Under the pieces are notes generated by a model. It did no database searches and was not told the origin of the DNA. It saw only the letters and a program-made list of their open reading frames with translations. A stretch of DNA of 64,000 nucleotides. Origin: UBA953 sp046080425 (lineage in GTDB: Bacteria > Verrucomicrobiota > Verrucomicrobiia > Opitutales > UBA953). This document shows, one piece after another, positions 1-8,449 of this stretch. How positions within the stretch are numbered: position 1 is the first letter of the stretch; every line of letters begins with the position of its first letter. The DNA lies in the NCBI GenBank assembly GCA_046080425.1, contig JBJTTY010000086.1:3141-67140 (forward strand). Reading direction: 5' to 3'. The translations under genes were made by a program, and so were the position numbers.

Positions 1-2047
1 ACCCTCCCGCGGTGCCGATGCCGCGGATGGCGGGCGGATTGACCACGAGGCACTGGCCGTCCGGCTGGGAGGTGCCGATGGCGGAGAGGGCGCGGGCGAA
101 CTCGTCCCCGCCGGCCCTGCGGTCCCCAAAATCCTTCAGCGGCAGGAAGATGGTGCCCGAATTGGGCCGTTCACCGCCGCCGATGAGGTCGAAGCCGCTC
201 ACCGCGAAGGTGTGACGCACCGCTGGGTCGCCGGCGGGCTGGGCGCGCAGCAGCGGCGCGACGCGGTCCATGAAGGCGCGGGTGCGCCCGATGCTGGCGC
301 CGTCGGGCAGCTGCACCGTGGCGAGCAGGTAGCCCTGGTCCTCGGACGGCAGGAATCCCCTCGGCACGCGGAGGAGGAGCGCGACGTTGGCGGCCAGCAC
401 GGCCAGGAAGAGCGCGGCGGCCGTGCGCGGCCGTTCCAGCAGCCAGCGTACGGCCGCGCCGTGCCAGGCAGCGAAGCGGCCGAATCCGCGGCCGAAGGCG
501 GCGACGAAACGGCCGGTCGCTCCCGGCGCCCCGCCGTGCGCCCCGGGACGGAGAAGGAGCGCGCAGAGGGTGGGCGTGAGCGTCAGGGCCACGAAGCCCG
601 AGATGACGACGGAGATGGAGACGGTCACGGCGAACTGCCGGTAGAGGGCGCCGGCGATGCCGCCCAGGAAGGCGACGGGCAGGAAGACGCACACCAGCAC
701 GCAGACGATGGCCACGACCGCGCCGGCGACCTCCCGGACCGACTCTCGCGCGGCCTCGAACGGCGAGAGCCCGCGCTCACGCATCAGGCGCTCGGTGTTC
801 TCCAGCACCACGATGGCGTCGTCGACCACGATGCCGATGGCGATGACCATCGCGAAGAGGGTGAGGATGTTGATGCCGAAGCCGAAGGCCCAGAGACCGG
901 CGCAGGCGCCGACCAGGGAGACGGGCACCGCAATCATGGGGATGAGCGTCGCGCGCCAGGAGCCCAGGAAGAGGAAGACGACGGCGGCCACGAGGAGCGC
1001 CGCCTCGACGAGGCTGCTCTTCACGGCCCCGATGGCGGACCGGACGAACCGGGTGGTGTCGAAAGGGATCTCGTAGCGGACGTCCGGGGGGAACCGGCGT
1101 GCAAGCTCGTCCATGCGCGCCCGGATGCGGTCGGCGGTGTCGAGGGCGTTGGCGCCGGTCTGGAGAAAGATGCGGATGCCCGCGACGGGCATGCCGTCGA
1201 GCTTGCTCGCCTGCTCATAGCTCTGGGACCCGAGCTCGATCCTCGCCACGTCCCGCAGCCGGAGCACGCCTCCCGCGGAGGAGGCCCGCACGACGACCTC
1301 GCCGAACTGCTCGGCCGTGGCCATGCGACCGCGGGAGACCACGGGCACGACGAAGGCGGCGTCGACCGAGGGCTCCTGCCCGAGCCGTCCGACGGAATAC
1401 TGGGTGTTGGTGGTACGGACGGCGCGCACGACCTCGGCGGTGGTCACGCCGAGCGCGGCCATCCGGTCGGGGCGAAGCCAGACGCGCATGGCGTAATCGC
1501 GCGCCCCAAACAGTCCGCAGTCGCCGACACCGGGGATGCGCTTGAGCTCCTCGGCCACGGCGGTCGAGGCGTAGTTGCCCAGGAAGACGGGGTCGTGGGT
1601 CGCGTTCGGCGAGAGGATCGAGACCGACATGAGCACGTCGTTGGAACGCTTCTTGGTGATGACGCCGAGGCGGCGGACCTCCTCGGGCAGCCGGGGCTCG
1701 GCGAGCTTCACGCGGTTGGCCACGAGGATGGTGGCCATGTCGGGGTCGGTCCCGCTCTCGAAGATGACGGAGATGCTGAGGGTGCCGTTGGAGGAGGAGT
1801 TGGACGAATAGTACAGCAGGCCCTCGACGCCGTTGATCTCCTCCTCCAGCGGCGCCGCCACGTTCTTGACGAGCGCGTCCGGCGACGCGCCGGGGTAGCT
1901 CGCCACGACGGTCACGGTGGGCGGCGCGATCTGAGGGTACTGGGAAAGGGGCAGCTGGGTGAAGGCGAGGCCTCCGACCATCACGATGATGACGGAGAGG
2001 ACGCCGGAGAAGACCGGCCGACGGATGAAGAAGTCCCAGCTCATCAT
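1..2047 (-). CDS. RND efflux permease, AcrB/HAE1 family (3' end outside the window)
   Basis: Inner-membrane, proton-driven drug efflux pump of the hydrophobe/amphiphile RND family, working with the adaptor encoded just upstream and an outer-membrane channel not seen here. About 682 codons are present of a usual ~1040; the C-terminal third runs off the window. The start reads MMSWDFFIRRPVF, followed by the first membrane helix and the family stretch LPLSQYPQIAPP. The TM4 acid pair used for proton relay is visible as VVDDAIV at about residues 408-409, as in AcrB. The start codon directly abuts the adaptor stop (2048), so the two are co-translated from one operon. Multidrug or solvent export is the likely role; the substrate cannot be read from the sequence. 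Confidence 0.95.
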   Translation of the reverse strand, partial: MMSWDFFIRRPVFSGVLSVIIVMVGGLAFTQLPLSQYPQIAPPTVTVVASYPGASPDALVKNVAAPLEEEINGVEGLLYYSSNSSSNGTLSISVIFESGTDPDMATILVANRVKLAEPRLPEEVRRLGVITKKRSNDVLMSVSILSPNATHDPVFLGNYASTAVAEELKRIPGVGDCGLFGARDYAMRVWLRPDRMAALGVTTAEVVRAVRTTNTQYSVGRLGQEPSVDAAFVVPVVSRGRMATAEQFGEVVVRASSAGGVLRLRDVARIELGSQSYEQASKLDGMPVAGIRIFLQTGANALDTADRIRARMDELARRFPPDVRYEIPFDTTRFVRSAIGAVKSSLVEAALLVAAVVFLFLGSWRATLIPMIAVPVSLVGACAGLWAFGFGINILTLFAMVIAIGIVVDDAIVVLENTERLMRERGLSPFEAARESVREVAGAVVAIVCVLVCVFLPVAFLGGIAGALYRQFAVTVSISVVISGFVALTLTPTLCALLLRPGAHGGAPGATGRFVAAFGRGFGRFAAWHGAAVRWLLERPRTAAALFLAVLAANVALLLRVPRGFLPSEDQGYLLATVQLPDGASIGRTRAFMDRVAPLLRAQPAGDPAVRHTFAVSGFDLIGGGERPNSGTIFLPLKDFGDRRAGGDEFARALSAIGTSQPDGQCLVVNPPAIRGIGTAGG

Positions 2048-3157
2048 TCAGCGCGCGACCACGGCCGCCTTGGAGCCGGCACGCAGCTTCTGCAACTGGT
2101 CAAGGACGACCCGGTCGCCCGACTTCAGCCCGGAAAGGACGGCCACGTCGGCGCCCTGGACGTCGCCGAGCCTGACGACGCGGGCCTCGACGAGGTCGCC
2201 GGCGCCCAGCACGAAGACCGCCCTGCCCTGCGGGGTCTGGATGAGCGCGGTCTGCGGCACGAGGAAGGCCTCGACCGGACGGCCGGTCACGCGGGCGCGC
2301 ACGAACTGGCCGGCCATGAGACCGGCCTTGGCGTTGTCGAACCGCGCACGCAGCTGGACATTGCCGAAACGGGCGTCGACCTCGGGGGAGGAGAAGTCCA
2401 CCTGGCCCCTGACCGGGTGCTCCGAGCCGTCGGCCAGGGTGAGCCTCACCTCCGCGCCGCTGGCCCCGGCGGCGTTGCCGCCGAACAGGCGCGCATGGTC
2501 CGCCTCGGGGATGCCGAACCGCACCCAGACCTGGTCCGAACTCACGACGGTCGTGAGCAGACCGTCCGGACCCGAGGGGTTCACGAGCGCGCCCTCGGTC
2601 CGCAGCCGGCGTCCGGCCACTCCGTCGACGGGGGAACGCACCTCGCAGTAGCCGAGGTCGAGCTCGGCGAGACGAAGTCGGGCGGCCGCGGCGTCCCGCG
2701 CGGCGAGGGCGCCGTCGCGGGCGGCCGCGGCGTCAAGACGGTCCTTCTCGCTGGCGGCCTTCTGGGCGTGGAGCCGGTCCTGCCGCGCGGCCTCCGCGAC
2801 GGCTTGGGACGCGCGGGCGGCCTCCTGCGCCAGCTGGGCGCGAGCCAGCGAGGCCGCGGCCTCGTAGGGCGCGGGGTCGATGCGGAAGAGCAAGTCTCCC
2901 GCGCGCACACGGGCGCCCTCACGGTAGTCGACCGTCTGGAGGATCCCCGTCACGCGGGCCCGCACCTCGACCTCACGCACGCCCTCCACGACCGCGGGGG
3001 CGAACACGGCCTGCCTGACCCGGACCTCCGCGACGGACAGCACGCTGACCTTGGGAGGCGGGGGCGCTCCGGCCGGAGCCTCCGGCCGGCAGCCCGCCAT
3101 GAGAAGCGCGAGGAAGACTAGGGCATGGCAGGCGGGGCTTGATTTACATACAGCCAT
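2048..3157 (-). CDS. RND efflux periplasmic adaptor (membrane fusion lipoprotein), AcrA-like
   Basis: Periplasmic adaptor linking the RND permease to an outer-membrane channel. 369 residues: N-terminal signal with lipobox LMAGC (Cys 23), a barrel-sandwich/lipoyl half with EVRARVTGIL (about 45-55), an Ala-rich alpha-helical hairpin (about 95-155), the second lipoyl half with CEVRSPVDGV, then beta-barrel domains. This order matches HlyD/AcrA proteins at normal length. The only in-frame start that keeps the signal peptide is the ATG at 3157; it lies inside a palindromic operator and has no visible Shine-Dalgarno sequence, so leaderless initiation is possible. First gene of the efflux operon, divergent from the TetR gene. 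Confidence 0.93.
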   Translation of the reverse strand: MAVCKSSPACHALVFLALLMAGCRPEAPAGAPPPPKVSVLSVAEVRVRQAVFAPAVVEGVREVEVRARVTGILQTVDYREGARVRAGDLLFRIDPAPYEAAASLARAQLAQEAARASQAVAEAARQDRLHAQKAASEKDRLDAAAARDGALAARDAAAARLRLAELDLGYCEVRSPVDGVAGRRLRTEGALVNPSGPDGLLTTVVSSDQVWVRFGIPEADHARLFGGNAAGASGAEVRLTLADGSEHPVRGQVDFSSPEVDARFGNVQLRARFDNAKAGLMAGQFVRARVTGRPVEAFLVPQTALIQTPQGRAVFVLGAGDLVEARVVRLGDVQGADVAVLSGLKSGDRVVLDQLQKLRAGSKAAVVAR

Positions 3158-3164
3158 GTATGTA
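3145..3164. promoter_or_regulatory. TetR/AcrR-type operator between the efflux operon and its regulator
   Basis: A perfect inverted repeat, TACATACA / TGTATGTA, with a 4-base spacer (GCCA). It lies in the 24-bp region separating the two divergent start codons and overlaps the adaptor ATG at 3157. The half-site matches the TACATACA core of AcrR-family operators as I recall them. A repressor bound here would block both directions. Confidence 0.85.
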
Positions 3165-3181
3165 TTTGGGGGAGACCCGAG

Positions 3182-3823
3182 ATGGCCCGCAAGACCAAAG
3201 CCGAGGCGGCACGCACCCGAGACCGCATCGTCACCTGCGCCCGACGCGTTTTCAAGCGTGCCGGGGTGAACATGGCTTCATTGGAGGAGGTGGCCCGGGA
3301 GGCCGGGGTGAGCCGGGGGGCGGTGTACTGGCATTTCCGTGACAAGGCCGACCTCTTCATGGCCGTGCGCGCCCAGACCGGCCCCCTGCTGAGGCTGGAG
3401 GCTCCGGATGACCGTGATCCGCTGAGGGCCCTCGAACGGAGCCTGCTCGCGGCGATGGACCGGCTGGCGGGCGACGAGGCCGCGCGCGAGACCTACGAGG
3501 TGATGCTCTGGGGTTGCGAATACGTCGGCGATTTCTCCAAGGTCCGCCGCGACCTCATGGAGGCGGGCGAGGCGTTCCTCAGCCGGACGGAGGCCCTCTA
3601 CCGACAGGCGGACCGGCGGGGCCTGCTGGCCGAGGGCACGGACCCCGCCCTGGCCGCGCTCGAGACATTCAGCCTCTATGCGGGCATGCTGAAGATCTGG
3701 CTGGCCGACACGAAAGGCCGGATGCTCCGGCGGAGGTGCCAGGACCTGATCCGGGCCCATGTGGCCGCCCGTCGAAGGAGCGGGGTTGCAAGCCGCCGGA
3801 GCGGAGGCAGGATGAAGCCATGA
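3182..3823 (+). CDS. TetR/AcrR family transcriptional repressor of the efflux operon
   Basis: 213 residues. The N-terminus, MARKTKAEAARTRDRIV, and the helix-turn-helix VAREAGVSRGAVYWHFRDK (about residues 38-56) closely follow AcrR/TtgR-type repressors, whose C-terminal helical domain binds pump substrates and releases DNA. A GGGGGAGA ribosome site lies 8-14 bases upstream of the ATG. It is divergent from the adaptor gene, with the operator in between, so it probably represses both the pump and itself. The last 25 residues are Arg/Ser-rich and look like an extension. The stop overlaps the next start (ATGA at 3820-3823), coupling it to an exported coiled-coil protein. Confidence 0.93.
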   Translation: MARKTKAEAARTRDRIVTCARRVFKRAGVNMASLEEVAREAGVSRGAVYWHFRDKADLFMAVRAQTGPLLRLEAPDDRDPLRALERSLLAAMDRLAGDEAARETYEVMLWGCEYVGDFSKVRRDLMEAGEAFLSRTEALYRQADRRGLLAEGTDPALAALETFSLYAGMLKIWLADTKGRMLRRRCQDLIRAHVAARRRSGVASRRSGGRMKP

Positions 3824-4440
3824 TCCTCCGGCTCATCGCCTCGGCGCTGCTCGCCGCCTCGGCGTCGGCGGAGAAGCCGCCCTCGGAGCCGGCCAGCCTG
3901 CCGATTCTCTACGACCAGCCGGGCGACCGGTTCATCCTGCGCGTCGACAGCCGACGGTACCTGCTGCGTAAGGACATCCGTCCGATGGTCGCGGACCTGA
4001 TGTCGACCGCGAACTACCCGCGGACAAAGCTCGCCCACGAGGAGCTCGTGTTGGCGCTGGCCGAACTGGATAAGGCGCTGGAACGGGCCGCGACCGCGCG
4101 CGTCGCGGCCGAACGCGACGCGGCCCGCAGCCGCAGGCTCGCCGACTCGATCGAGGCGCTGGGCCGTCAGCTCGCGCTGCTGCGGAGCCAGCAGCCGCTC
4201 GACCTCACCACGATCTCCGCCCTGCTCAACCAGATCGCCGCGGAATCCGACTCGCTGCGCCGGTCCCAGCAGCAGGAGGACCGCTCCACGGCACGGGCCG
4301 ACGCGGCCGACCGCGCCGCCGATCCGGCCCGGCAGCGGGCGGACCGGGCGCGCTCAGCCTACGCCAAGGCGCTGGAGGACTACGAACGTCCGCTCGCGCG
4401 CATCCGGGCGATCGCGATGTCCGACGGCAGCCCGCTCTGA
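3820..4440 (+). CDS. Exported coiled-coil protein of unknown function
   Basis: 206 residues, not recognised as a named family. A signal peptide (MILRLIASALLAASASA) is followed by about 60 residues containing PILYDQPGDRFILRVDSRRYLLR, then a long Ala/Arg/Glu/Asp-rich helical stretch (about 80-195) that should form a coiled coil. The start was chosen because its ATG overlaps the tetR stop (ATGA), which implies translational coupling with the efflux regulator. It may be a periplasmic or outer-membrane-associated accessory, but no domain supports a specific role. Codon use matches its neighbours. Confidence 0.75.
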   Translation: MILRLIASALLAASASAEKPPSEPASLPILYDQPGDRFILRVDSRRYLLRKDIRPMVADLMSTANYPRTKLAHEELVLALAELDKALERAATARVAAERDAARSRRLADSIEALGRQLALLRSQQPLDLTTISALLNQIAAESDSLRRSQQQEDRSTARADAADRAADPARQRADRARSAYAKALEDYERPLARIRAIAMSDGSPL

Positions 4441-4491
4441 GGCGTTTCGGCTCGCCCCGACGAGGGGACGGGACAGGTTCAGGGGCACCCC

Positions 4492-5646
4492 ATGAACCCC
4501 CGCGCCCTGCCCCTCCTTGCCGCGCTCCTCACGACGTGCACCGCCCTCGCCCAGCAGCCTTCCGCGCCGTCCAAGGCGGCCGCCAAGGCCGCGCCCAAGT
4601 CGGCCGACCGCTACGCCGTGCGGGCCGACGAGAAAGTGACGTGGCATGACGTCCGCGCGACCGACCTCGAAGGCCGCGCCTTCCCCGAGGCCGAGCGGAA
4701 GAGCTACTTCGACCGGCTGCCCGCCGAGGCCGACGGCAAGGTGACGCCCGCCGTCTGGAGCCTGAGCCGCGACAGCGCCGGGCTGATGTTCCGCTTCCGC
4801 ACCGACGCCACGACGATCTACGCCCACTACAAGGTCACCAAGGCGCAGCTCGCGATGCCGCACATGCCCGCGACCGGCGTCAGCGGCCTCGACCTCTACG
4901 CGCGCGACGCGGCCGGCCGGTGGCGCTGGGTGCAGGTCGTGCGGCCCGCGACGCAGGAGATGAAGGTGCGCGTCGCCGAGGGCCTGGACGCGGGCGAGCG
5001 CGAATACGCCCTGTACCTACCCCTCTACAACGGCGTGGAGTTCCTCAGCGTCGGCGTGCCCGAGGGCAGGAAGTTCGAAGGCCTCCGGCCGCGCCCCAAA
5101 CCGGTCGTGTTCTACGGCACCTCGATCACCCACGGCGCCTGCGCCAGCCGCCCCGGCATGGTGCACACCGGCATCCTCGGCCGCCGTCTTGACGTGCCCG
5201 TGGTGAACCTCGGCTTCTCGGGCAACGGCCGCATGGACAGGGCCGTGGGCGACTTCCTCGTGCGCATCGACGCCGCGGCCTACGTCATCGACTGCCTCCC
5301 CAACATGGGGCCGAAGGACGTCACCGAGAAATGCGTCCCGCTCGTGAAGCAGCTGCGCGCCGCCCGCCCCGACACTCCGATCATCCTCGTCGAGGACCGG
5401 CGGAACACCGACTCATGGATCATCGCCTCGCGACGGAAGCACCACGACGACAACCACGCCGCGCTGAAGGCCGCCTACGACCAACTCATCAAGGAAGGCG
5501 TGCAGGGCCTCTCCTACGTGCCGGGCGACCGCCTCTACGGAGACGACGCCGAAGGCGCCACGGACGGATCGCACGCCAGCGACCTCGGCTTCCAGAGGCA
5601 GGCCGACGTTTTCGAGCCCTTCCTGGTGAAGGCGCTCGGACGCTGA
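4492..5646 (+). CDS. Secreted SGNH/GDSL hydrolase with GxDLY N-terminal domain
   Basis: Probable exported carbohydrate esterase (deacetylase-like). 384 residues: signal peptide (MNPRALPLLAALLTTCTALA), an N-terminal beta-sandwich with the GLDLYA signature (about residue 130), then a three-layer hydrolase of the Lipase_GDSL_3 kind. The nucleophile block is FYGTSITHGACAS (about 206-218); oxyanion residues sit in NLGFSGNGRMD; the D-x-x-H pair is in DGSHASD near the C-terminus. These three blocks give a complete SGNH active site. Related proteins occur in polysaccharide-degrading Bacteroidetes and Verrucomicrobia; the substrate is not predictable. It lies 12 bases upstream of the transporter gene on the same strand. 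Confidence 0.88.
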   Translation: MNPRALPLLAALLTTCTALAQQPSAPSKAAAKAAPKSADRYAVRADEKVTWHDVRATDLEGRAFPEAERKSYFDRLPAEADGKVTPAVWSLSRDSAGLMFRFRTDATTIYAHYKVTKAQLAMPHMPATGVSGLDLYARDAAGRWRWVQVVRPATQEMKVRVAEGLDAGEREYALYLPLYNGVEFLSVGVPEGRKFEGLRPRPKPVVFYGTSITHGACASRPGMVHTGILGRRLDVPVVNLGFSGNGRMDRAVGDFLVRIDAAAYVIDCLPNMGPKDVTEKCVPLVKQLRAARPDTPIILVEDRRNTDSWIIASRRKHHDDNHAALKAAYDQLIKEGVQGLSYVPGDRLYGDDAEGATDGSHASDLGFQRQADVFEPFLVKALGR

Positions 5647-5658
5647 CCGACCCCGCCG

Positions 5659-6360
5659 ATGCGCAGCTACCGCCACTACGACCTCATCCTCGGCGCCTTC
5701 GTCGCCGTGCTGCTCTGTTCGAACCTGATCGGGCCGGCCAAGGTGGTGCAGCTCGACCTGCCGCTGCTCGGCCCGACCGACTTCGGGGCCGGCAACATCT
5801 TCTTCCCCCTCTCCTACATCTTCGGCGACATCCTCACCGAGGTCTACGGCTACGCTCTCGCGCGCCGGGTCATCTGGTCCGGCTTCGCCGCCATGGCCTT
5901 CGCGACGGTCATGACCTGGGTCGTGCTGGCCATGCCCGCGAGCCCCGACGAACCTTTCAGCGCGCAGCTGCAACCGGCGCTCGTGCTCTGCTTCGGCGGA
6001 GGCTGGCGCATCGCGCTCGGCTCCATCCTCGCCTTCTGCGTGGGCGACTTCGTGAACTCCTACGTGCTGGCCAGGCTCAAGGTGATGACGCGGGGACGGC
6101 ACGCCTGGATGCGCTTCATCGGCTCGACCGTCGTGGGCCAGGGCGTCGACAGCCTGATCTTCTACCCGCTGGCGTTCCTCGGCATCTGGTCTCTGCCGAC
6201 GCTGCTGGCGGTGATGGCCGCGAACTGGGCCTTCAAGGTGCTGGTCGAGGCGTTGATGACTCCCCTCACCTACGTGATCTGCGAACGGCTCAAACGGTCG
6301 GAAGGCGTCGACGCCTACGATGAGGGCACGGACTTCAATCCGTTCTCGCTGAAGAGCTGA
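5659..6360 (+). CDS. yhhQ: Queuosine precursor transporter, YhhQ/QPTR family
   Basis: Inner-membrane protein of about six helices, 233 residues, the family length. The diagnostic segment FPLSYIFGDILTEVYGY (about residues 50-66) is the hallmark of the YhhQ/VUT-1 family, which imports preQ0/preQ1 for queuosine tRNA modification. Further family blocks are the N-terminal LLCSNLIGPAKVV and the middle ILAFCVGDFVNSYVLARLK. It follows the SGNH gene by 12 bases, but the two functions are unrelated, so this may be simple co-transcription. No preQ1 riboswitch is visible, because the upstream sequence is coding. Confidence 0.92.
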   Translation: MRSYRHYDLILGAFVAVLLCSNLIGPAKVVQLDLPLLGPTDFGAGNIFFPLSYIFGDILTEVYGYALARRVIWSGFAAMAFATVMTWVVLAMPASPDEPFSAQLQPALVLCFGGGWRIALGSILAFCVGDFVNSYVLARLKVMTRGRHAWMRFIGSTVVGQGVDSLIFYPLAFLGIWSLPTLLAVMAANWAFKVLVEALMTPLTYVICERLKRSEGVDAYDEGTDFNPFSLKS

Positions 6361-6369
6361 AGGGCGCCG

Positions 6370-6450
6370 TGCCCCGGGCAGGACTCGAACCTGCACACCT
6401 TGCGGCGAGGGATTTTAAGTCCCGTGTGTCTGCCATTCCACCACCGGAGC
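6370..6450 (-). tRNA. tRNA-Leu (anticodon UAA)
   Basis: Class II tRNA read on the minus strand. The acceptor stem GCTCCGG pairs with CCGGGGC, the anticodon loop CTTAAAA gives UAA, the variable arm carries a GCC/GGT mini-stem, and the T arm is GCAGG-TTCGAGT-CCTGC. The discriminator is A. The 3' CCA is not encoded; the genome reads CGG, so CCA must be added enzymatically. Confidence 0.95.
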
Positions 6451-6548
6451 CGGCGAAGACCATCCTGCCCGGGGGCTCCCGGCTGGCAACCCGGTAAAGC
6501 GTCCGCCTTGGCCTTGCGCCCGGAGGGAAAGCGGTCTTCCTTCGGCCC

Positions 6549-7340
6549 ATGGACCGCATCGCCAGCACTTTCGCGCGCTGCAAGGCCGAGGGACGCCCGG
6601 CCTTCGTCAGCTACGTCTGCGCGGGCGACCCGGACCTGGAGACGTCCAAGGCGGTCCTGCTCTCGCTCGCGCGCAACGGAGCGGACGTGCTCGAGGTGGG
6701 CGTGCCCTTCTCCGATCCGCTGGCGGACGGCCTGACGAACCAGCTGGCCTCCCAGCGGGCGCTCGAAGGCGGCATGGACGGCGCGCGGCTGCTCGAGCTA
6801 CTCCGCGCATTACGTGCCGGCACCGAACTGCCCATCGTCCTCTACTGCTACTACAACCTGCTGTTCTCGGCCGGGGTGGAAAACTATTGCCGCAAGGTGC
6901 GCGAGGCCGGCGCCGACGGGCTGCTGGTGCTCGACTGCCCGCCGGAGGAGGCGGGAGAGCTCATCGCCGCCTCGAAGAAACACGGCCTCTCCAACATCTT
7001 CATCGTCGCCCCGACGACGCCGCCGGCGCGCGTCGCCCTCATCGCCAAGCACGCCTCGGGCTTCATCTACTACGTCTCCCGCGAAGGCGTGACCGGAGAG
7101 CGATCCGAACTGGCCGTCAACCTCGGCGCCGCGGTGTCAGAGATCCGCAAGCACACCGCCCTGCCCGTCTGCGTCGGTTTCGGCGTCTCCACCGCCGCCC
7201 ACGTCCGGGCCATCGCCAAAGTCGCCGACGGCGTGGTCGTGGGCAGCGCCCTCGTCAACGTCATCGCCGCCCACAGGGACAGACGTGCCGAGGCGGCCGA
7301 AGCCGTGGGCGCCAAGGTCCGCGAGCTGTTGGCGAAATAG
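6549..7340 (+). CDS. trpA: Tryptophan synthase alpha chain
   Basis: Cleaves indole-3-glycerol phosphate to indole and glyceraldehyde 3-phosphate, passing indole to TrpB. 263 residues, normal length. Visible family blocks: AFVSYVCAGDPDLE (about 19-32), the catalytic-Glu region VLEVGVPFSDPLADG (about 47-61), the catalytic Asp in LLVLDCPPEE, and the phosphate site VCVGFGVSTAAHV plus VVVGSALVN. It stands alone: no other trp gene is adjacent, a tRNA gene lies upstream on the opposite strand, and pyrB follows after 167 bases. No leader peptide or attenuator is evident upstream. Confidence 0.97.
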   Translation: MDRIASTFARCKAEGRPAFVSYVCAGDPDLETSKAVLLSLARNGADVLEVGVPFSDPLADGLTNQLASQRALEGGMDGARLLELLRALRAGTELPIVLYCYYNLLFSAGVENYCRKVREAGADGLLVLDCPPEEAGELIAASKKHGLSNIFIVAPTTPPARVALIAKHASGFIYYVSREGVTGERSELAVNLGAAVSEIRKHTALPVCVGFGVSTAAHVRAIAKVADGVVVGSALVNVIAAHRDRRAEAAEAVGAKVRELLAK

Positions 7341-7367
7341 ACTCAGCGGAGGGCCGGGGCCCGGACA

Positions 7368-7424
7368 GGACCTGCGGAGCAAGGTCCCGTCAGCCATCGC
7401 CTGTCCCTGCCCCTGTCCCTGTCC
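7368..7424. repeat. Hairpin plus short hexamer tandem repeat between trpA and pyrB
   Basis: GGACCT / AGGTCC forms a 6-bp stem with an 8-base loop (7368-7387), followed by four CTGYCC hexamers (7401-7424). The hairpin lacks a T-tract, so it is a weak terminator candidate at best. It could also be a leader structure for the pyr genes. No function can be assigned. Confidence 0.4.
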
Positions 7425-7507
7425 CTATCTCCACCCTTGACCAAGGCCCCTGCCTCCCCACTTTCCCCGTGGTCCCGACCACGTCGGGGCCACCGGAACC
7501 TACCCGA

Positions 7508-8449
7508 ATGGCCTCACGCGACACCTGGACCAAGAAAGACCTGACGGGCATCGAGGAGCTTTCGCCCGCCGAAATCGGCGCCATCTTCCGGCAGGCGGAC
7601 AAATTCCTTCCGGCCCTCGCGCCCGGCAAGGGGCTGGACCTCATGAAGGGGCGGACGGTCGTGAACCTCTTCCTGGAGCCCAGCACGCGCACCCGCACGG
7701 CCTTCGAAATCTCGGCCAAGAAACTGGGCGCCGAGGTGGTCTCGATCAACACGACGGCCTCCTCGCTGGTCAAGGGCGAGACCCTGCGCGATACCGCGAT
7801 GAACATCCGCGCCATGGGCGTGGACGCCATCGTGATGCGCCACTCCTCCGCGGGTTCCGCCCGCTACCTCGGAGGCGTCCTCGACATCTCGGTGGTGAAC
7901 GCCGGCGACGGCGCCCATGAGCATCCGACGCAGGCCCTGCTGGACGCCTACACACTGCGCCGGAAGTTCGGCGACGTGAAAGGACTCAAGGTCACGATCC
8001 TGGGGGACATCCTCTTCAGCCGCGTGGCACGCTCGAACATCCTCTGCCTGTCCAAGCTGGGCGCCCAGGTGACCCTGGCGGGGCCGGCCACGCTGGTGCC
8101 GGCTTCGCTCAAGGAGGCCTACCCCCAAGTGCGCCTCGCCCACGACCTGCGGACCGCGCTGACGGGCGCGGACGCGGTGATGCTGCTGCGCATCCAGCAC
8201 GAGCGCCAGACGACCACGCACTTCCCTTCGCTCGGCGAATACACGTCGCAGTTCGGACTCAACGCCGAACGCGCCGCCTGGCTCAAGCCGGACGCCATCG
8301 TCATGCACCCCGGCCCCATCAACCGCGGCGTCGAGGTCGAGAGCGAGGTGGCCGACGGCCCCCGCTCGGTCATCCTCGAGCAGGTCACCAACGGGGTCGC
8401 GGTACGCATGGCGGTCCTCCACCTCTGCACGGGAGCCCTTCGCCGATGA
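7508..8449 (+). CDS. pyrB: Aspartate carbamoyltransferase catalytic chain
   Basis: Second step of pyrimidine synthesis: carbamoyl phosphate plus aspartate to N-carbamoyl-aspartate. 313 residues. The carbamoyl-phosphate loop is EPSTRTRTAFE (about 56-66), with HEHPTQALLD (about 137-146) and MHPGPINRGVE (about 269-279) completing the active site. The ATG at 7508 was chosen because the MASRDTW start fits family length; the open frame continues upstream without support. The stop overlaps the next start (ATGA), coupling it to a dihydroorotase-like gene, the arrangement known for pyrB-pyrC' pairs in which the two products form one large complex. No regulatory chain (pyrI) is seen. Confidence 0.97.
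   Translation: MASRDTWTKKDLTGIEELSPAEIGAIFRQADKFLPALAPGKGLDLMKGRTVVNLFLEPSTRTRTAFEISAKKLGAEVVSINTTASSLVKGETLRDTAMNIRAMGVDAIVMRHSSAGSARYLGGVLDISVVNAGDGAHEHPTQALLDAYTLRRKFGDVKGLKVTILGDILFSRVARSNILCLSKLGAQVTLAGPATLVPASLKEAYPQVRLAHDLRTALTGADAVMLLRIQHERQTTTHFPSLGEYTSQFGLNAERAAWLKPDAIVMHPGPINRGVEVESEVADGPRSVILEQVTNGVAVRMAVLHLCTGALRR

Noticed and set aside
212..3121. A 969-codon open frame on the plus strand
   Set aside because: It is antisense to the RND permease and adaptor genes, which have clear family motifs. Long antisense frames are common in DNA this GC-rich. The product is Gly/Asp/Glu/Arg/His-rich with no recognisable domain.
6451..6548. A trp attenuator or T-box before trpA
   Set aside because: The 98 bases between tRNA-Leu and trpA show no leader peptide with Trp codons, no T-box signature and no terminator hairpin.
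7401..7424. CTGYCC repeats as a CRISPR or phase-variation tract
   Set aside because: Only four hexamers with no spacers, outside any coding region and not next to a clear promoter element.
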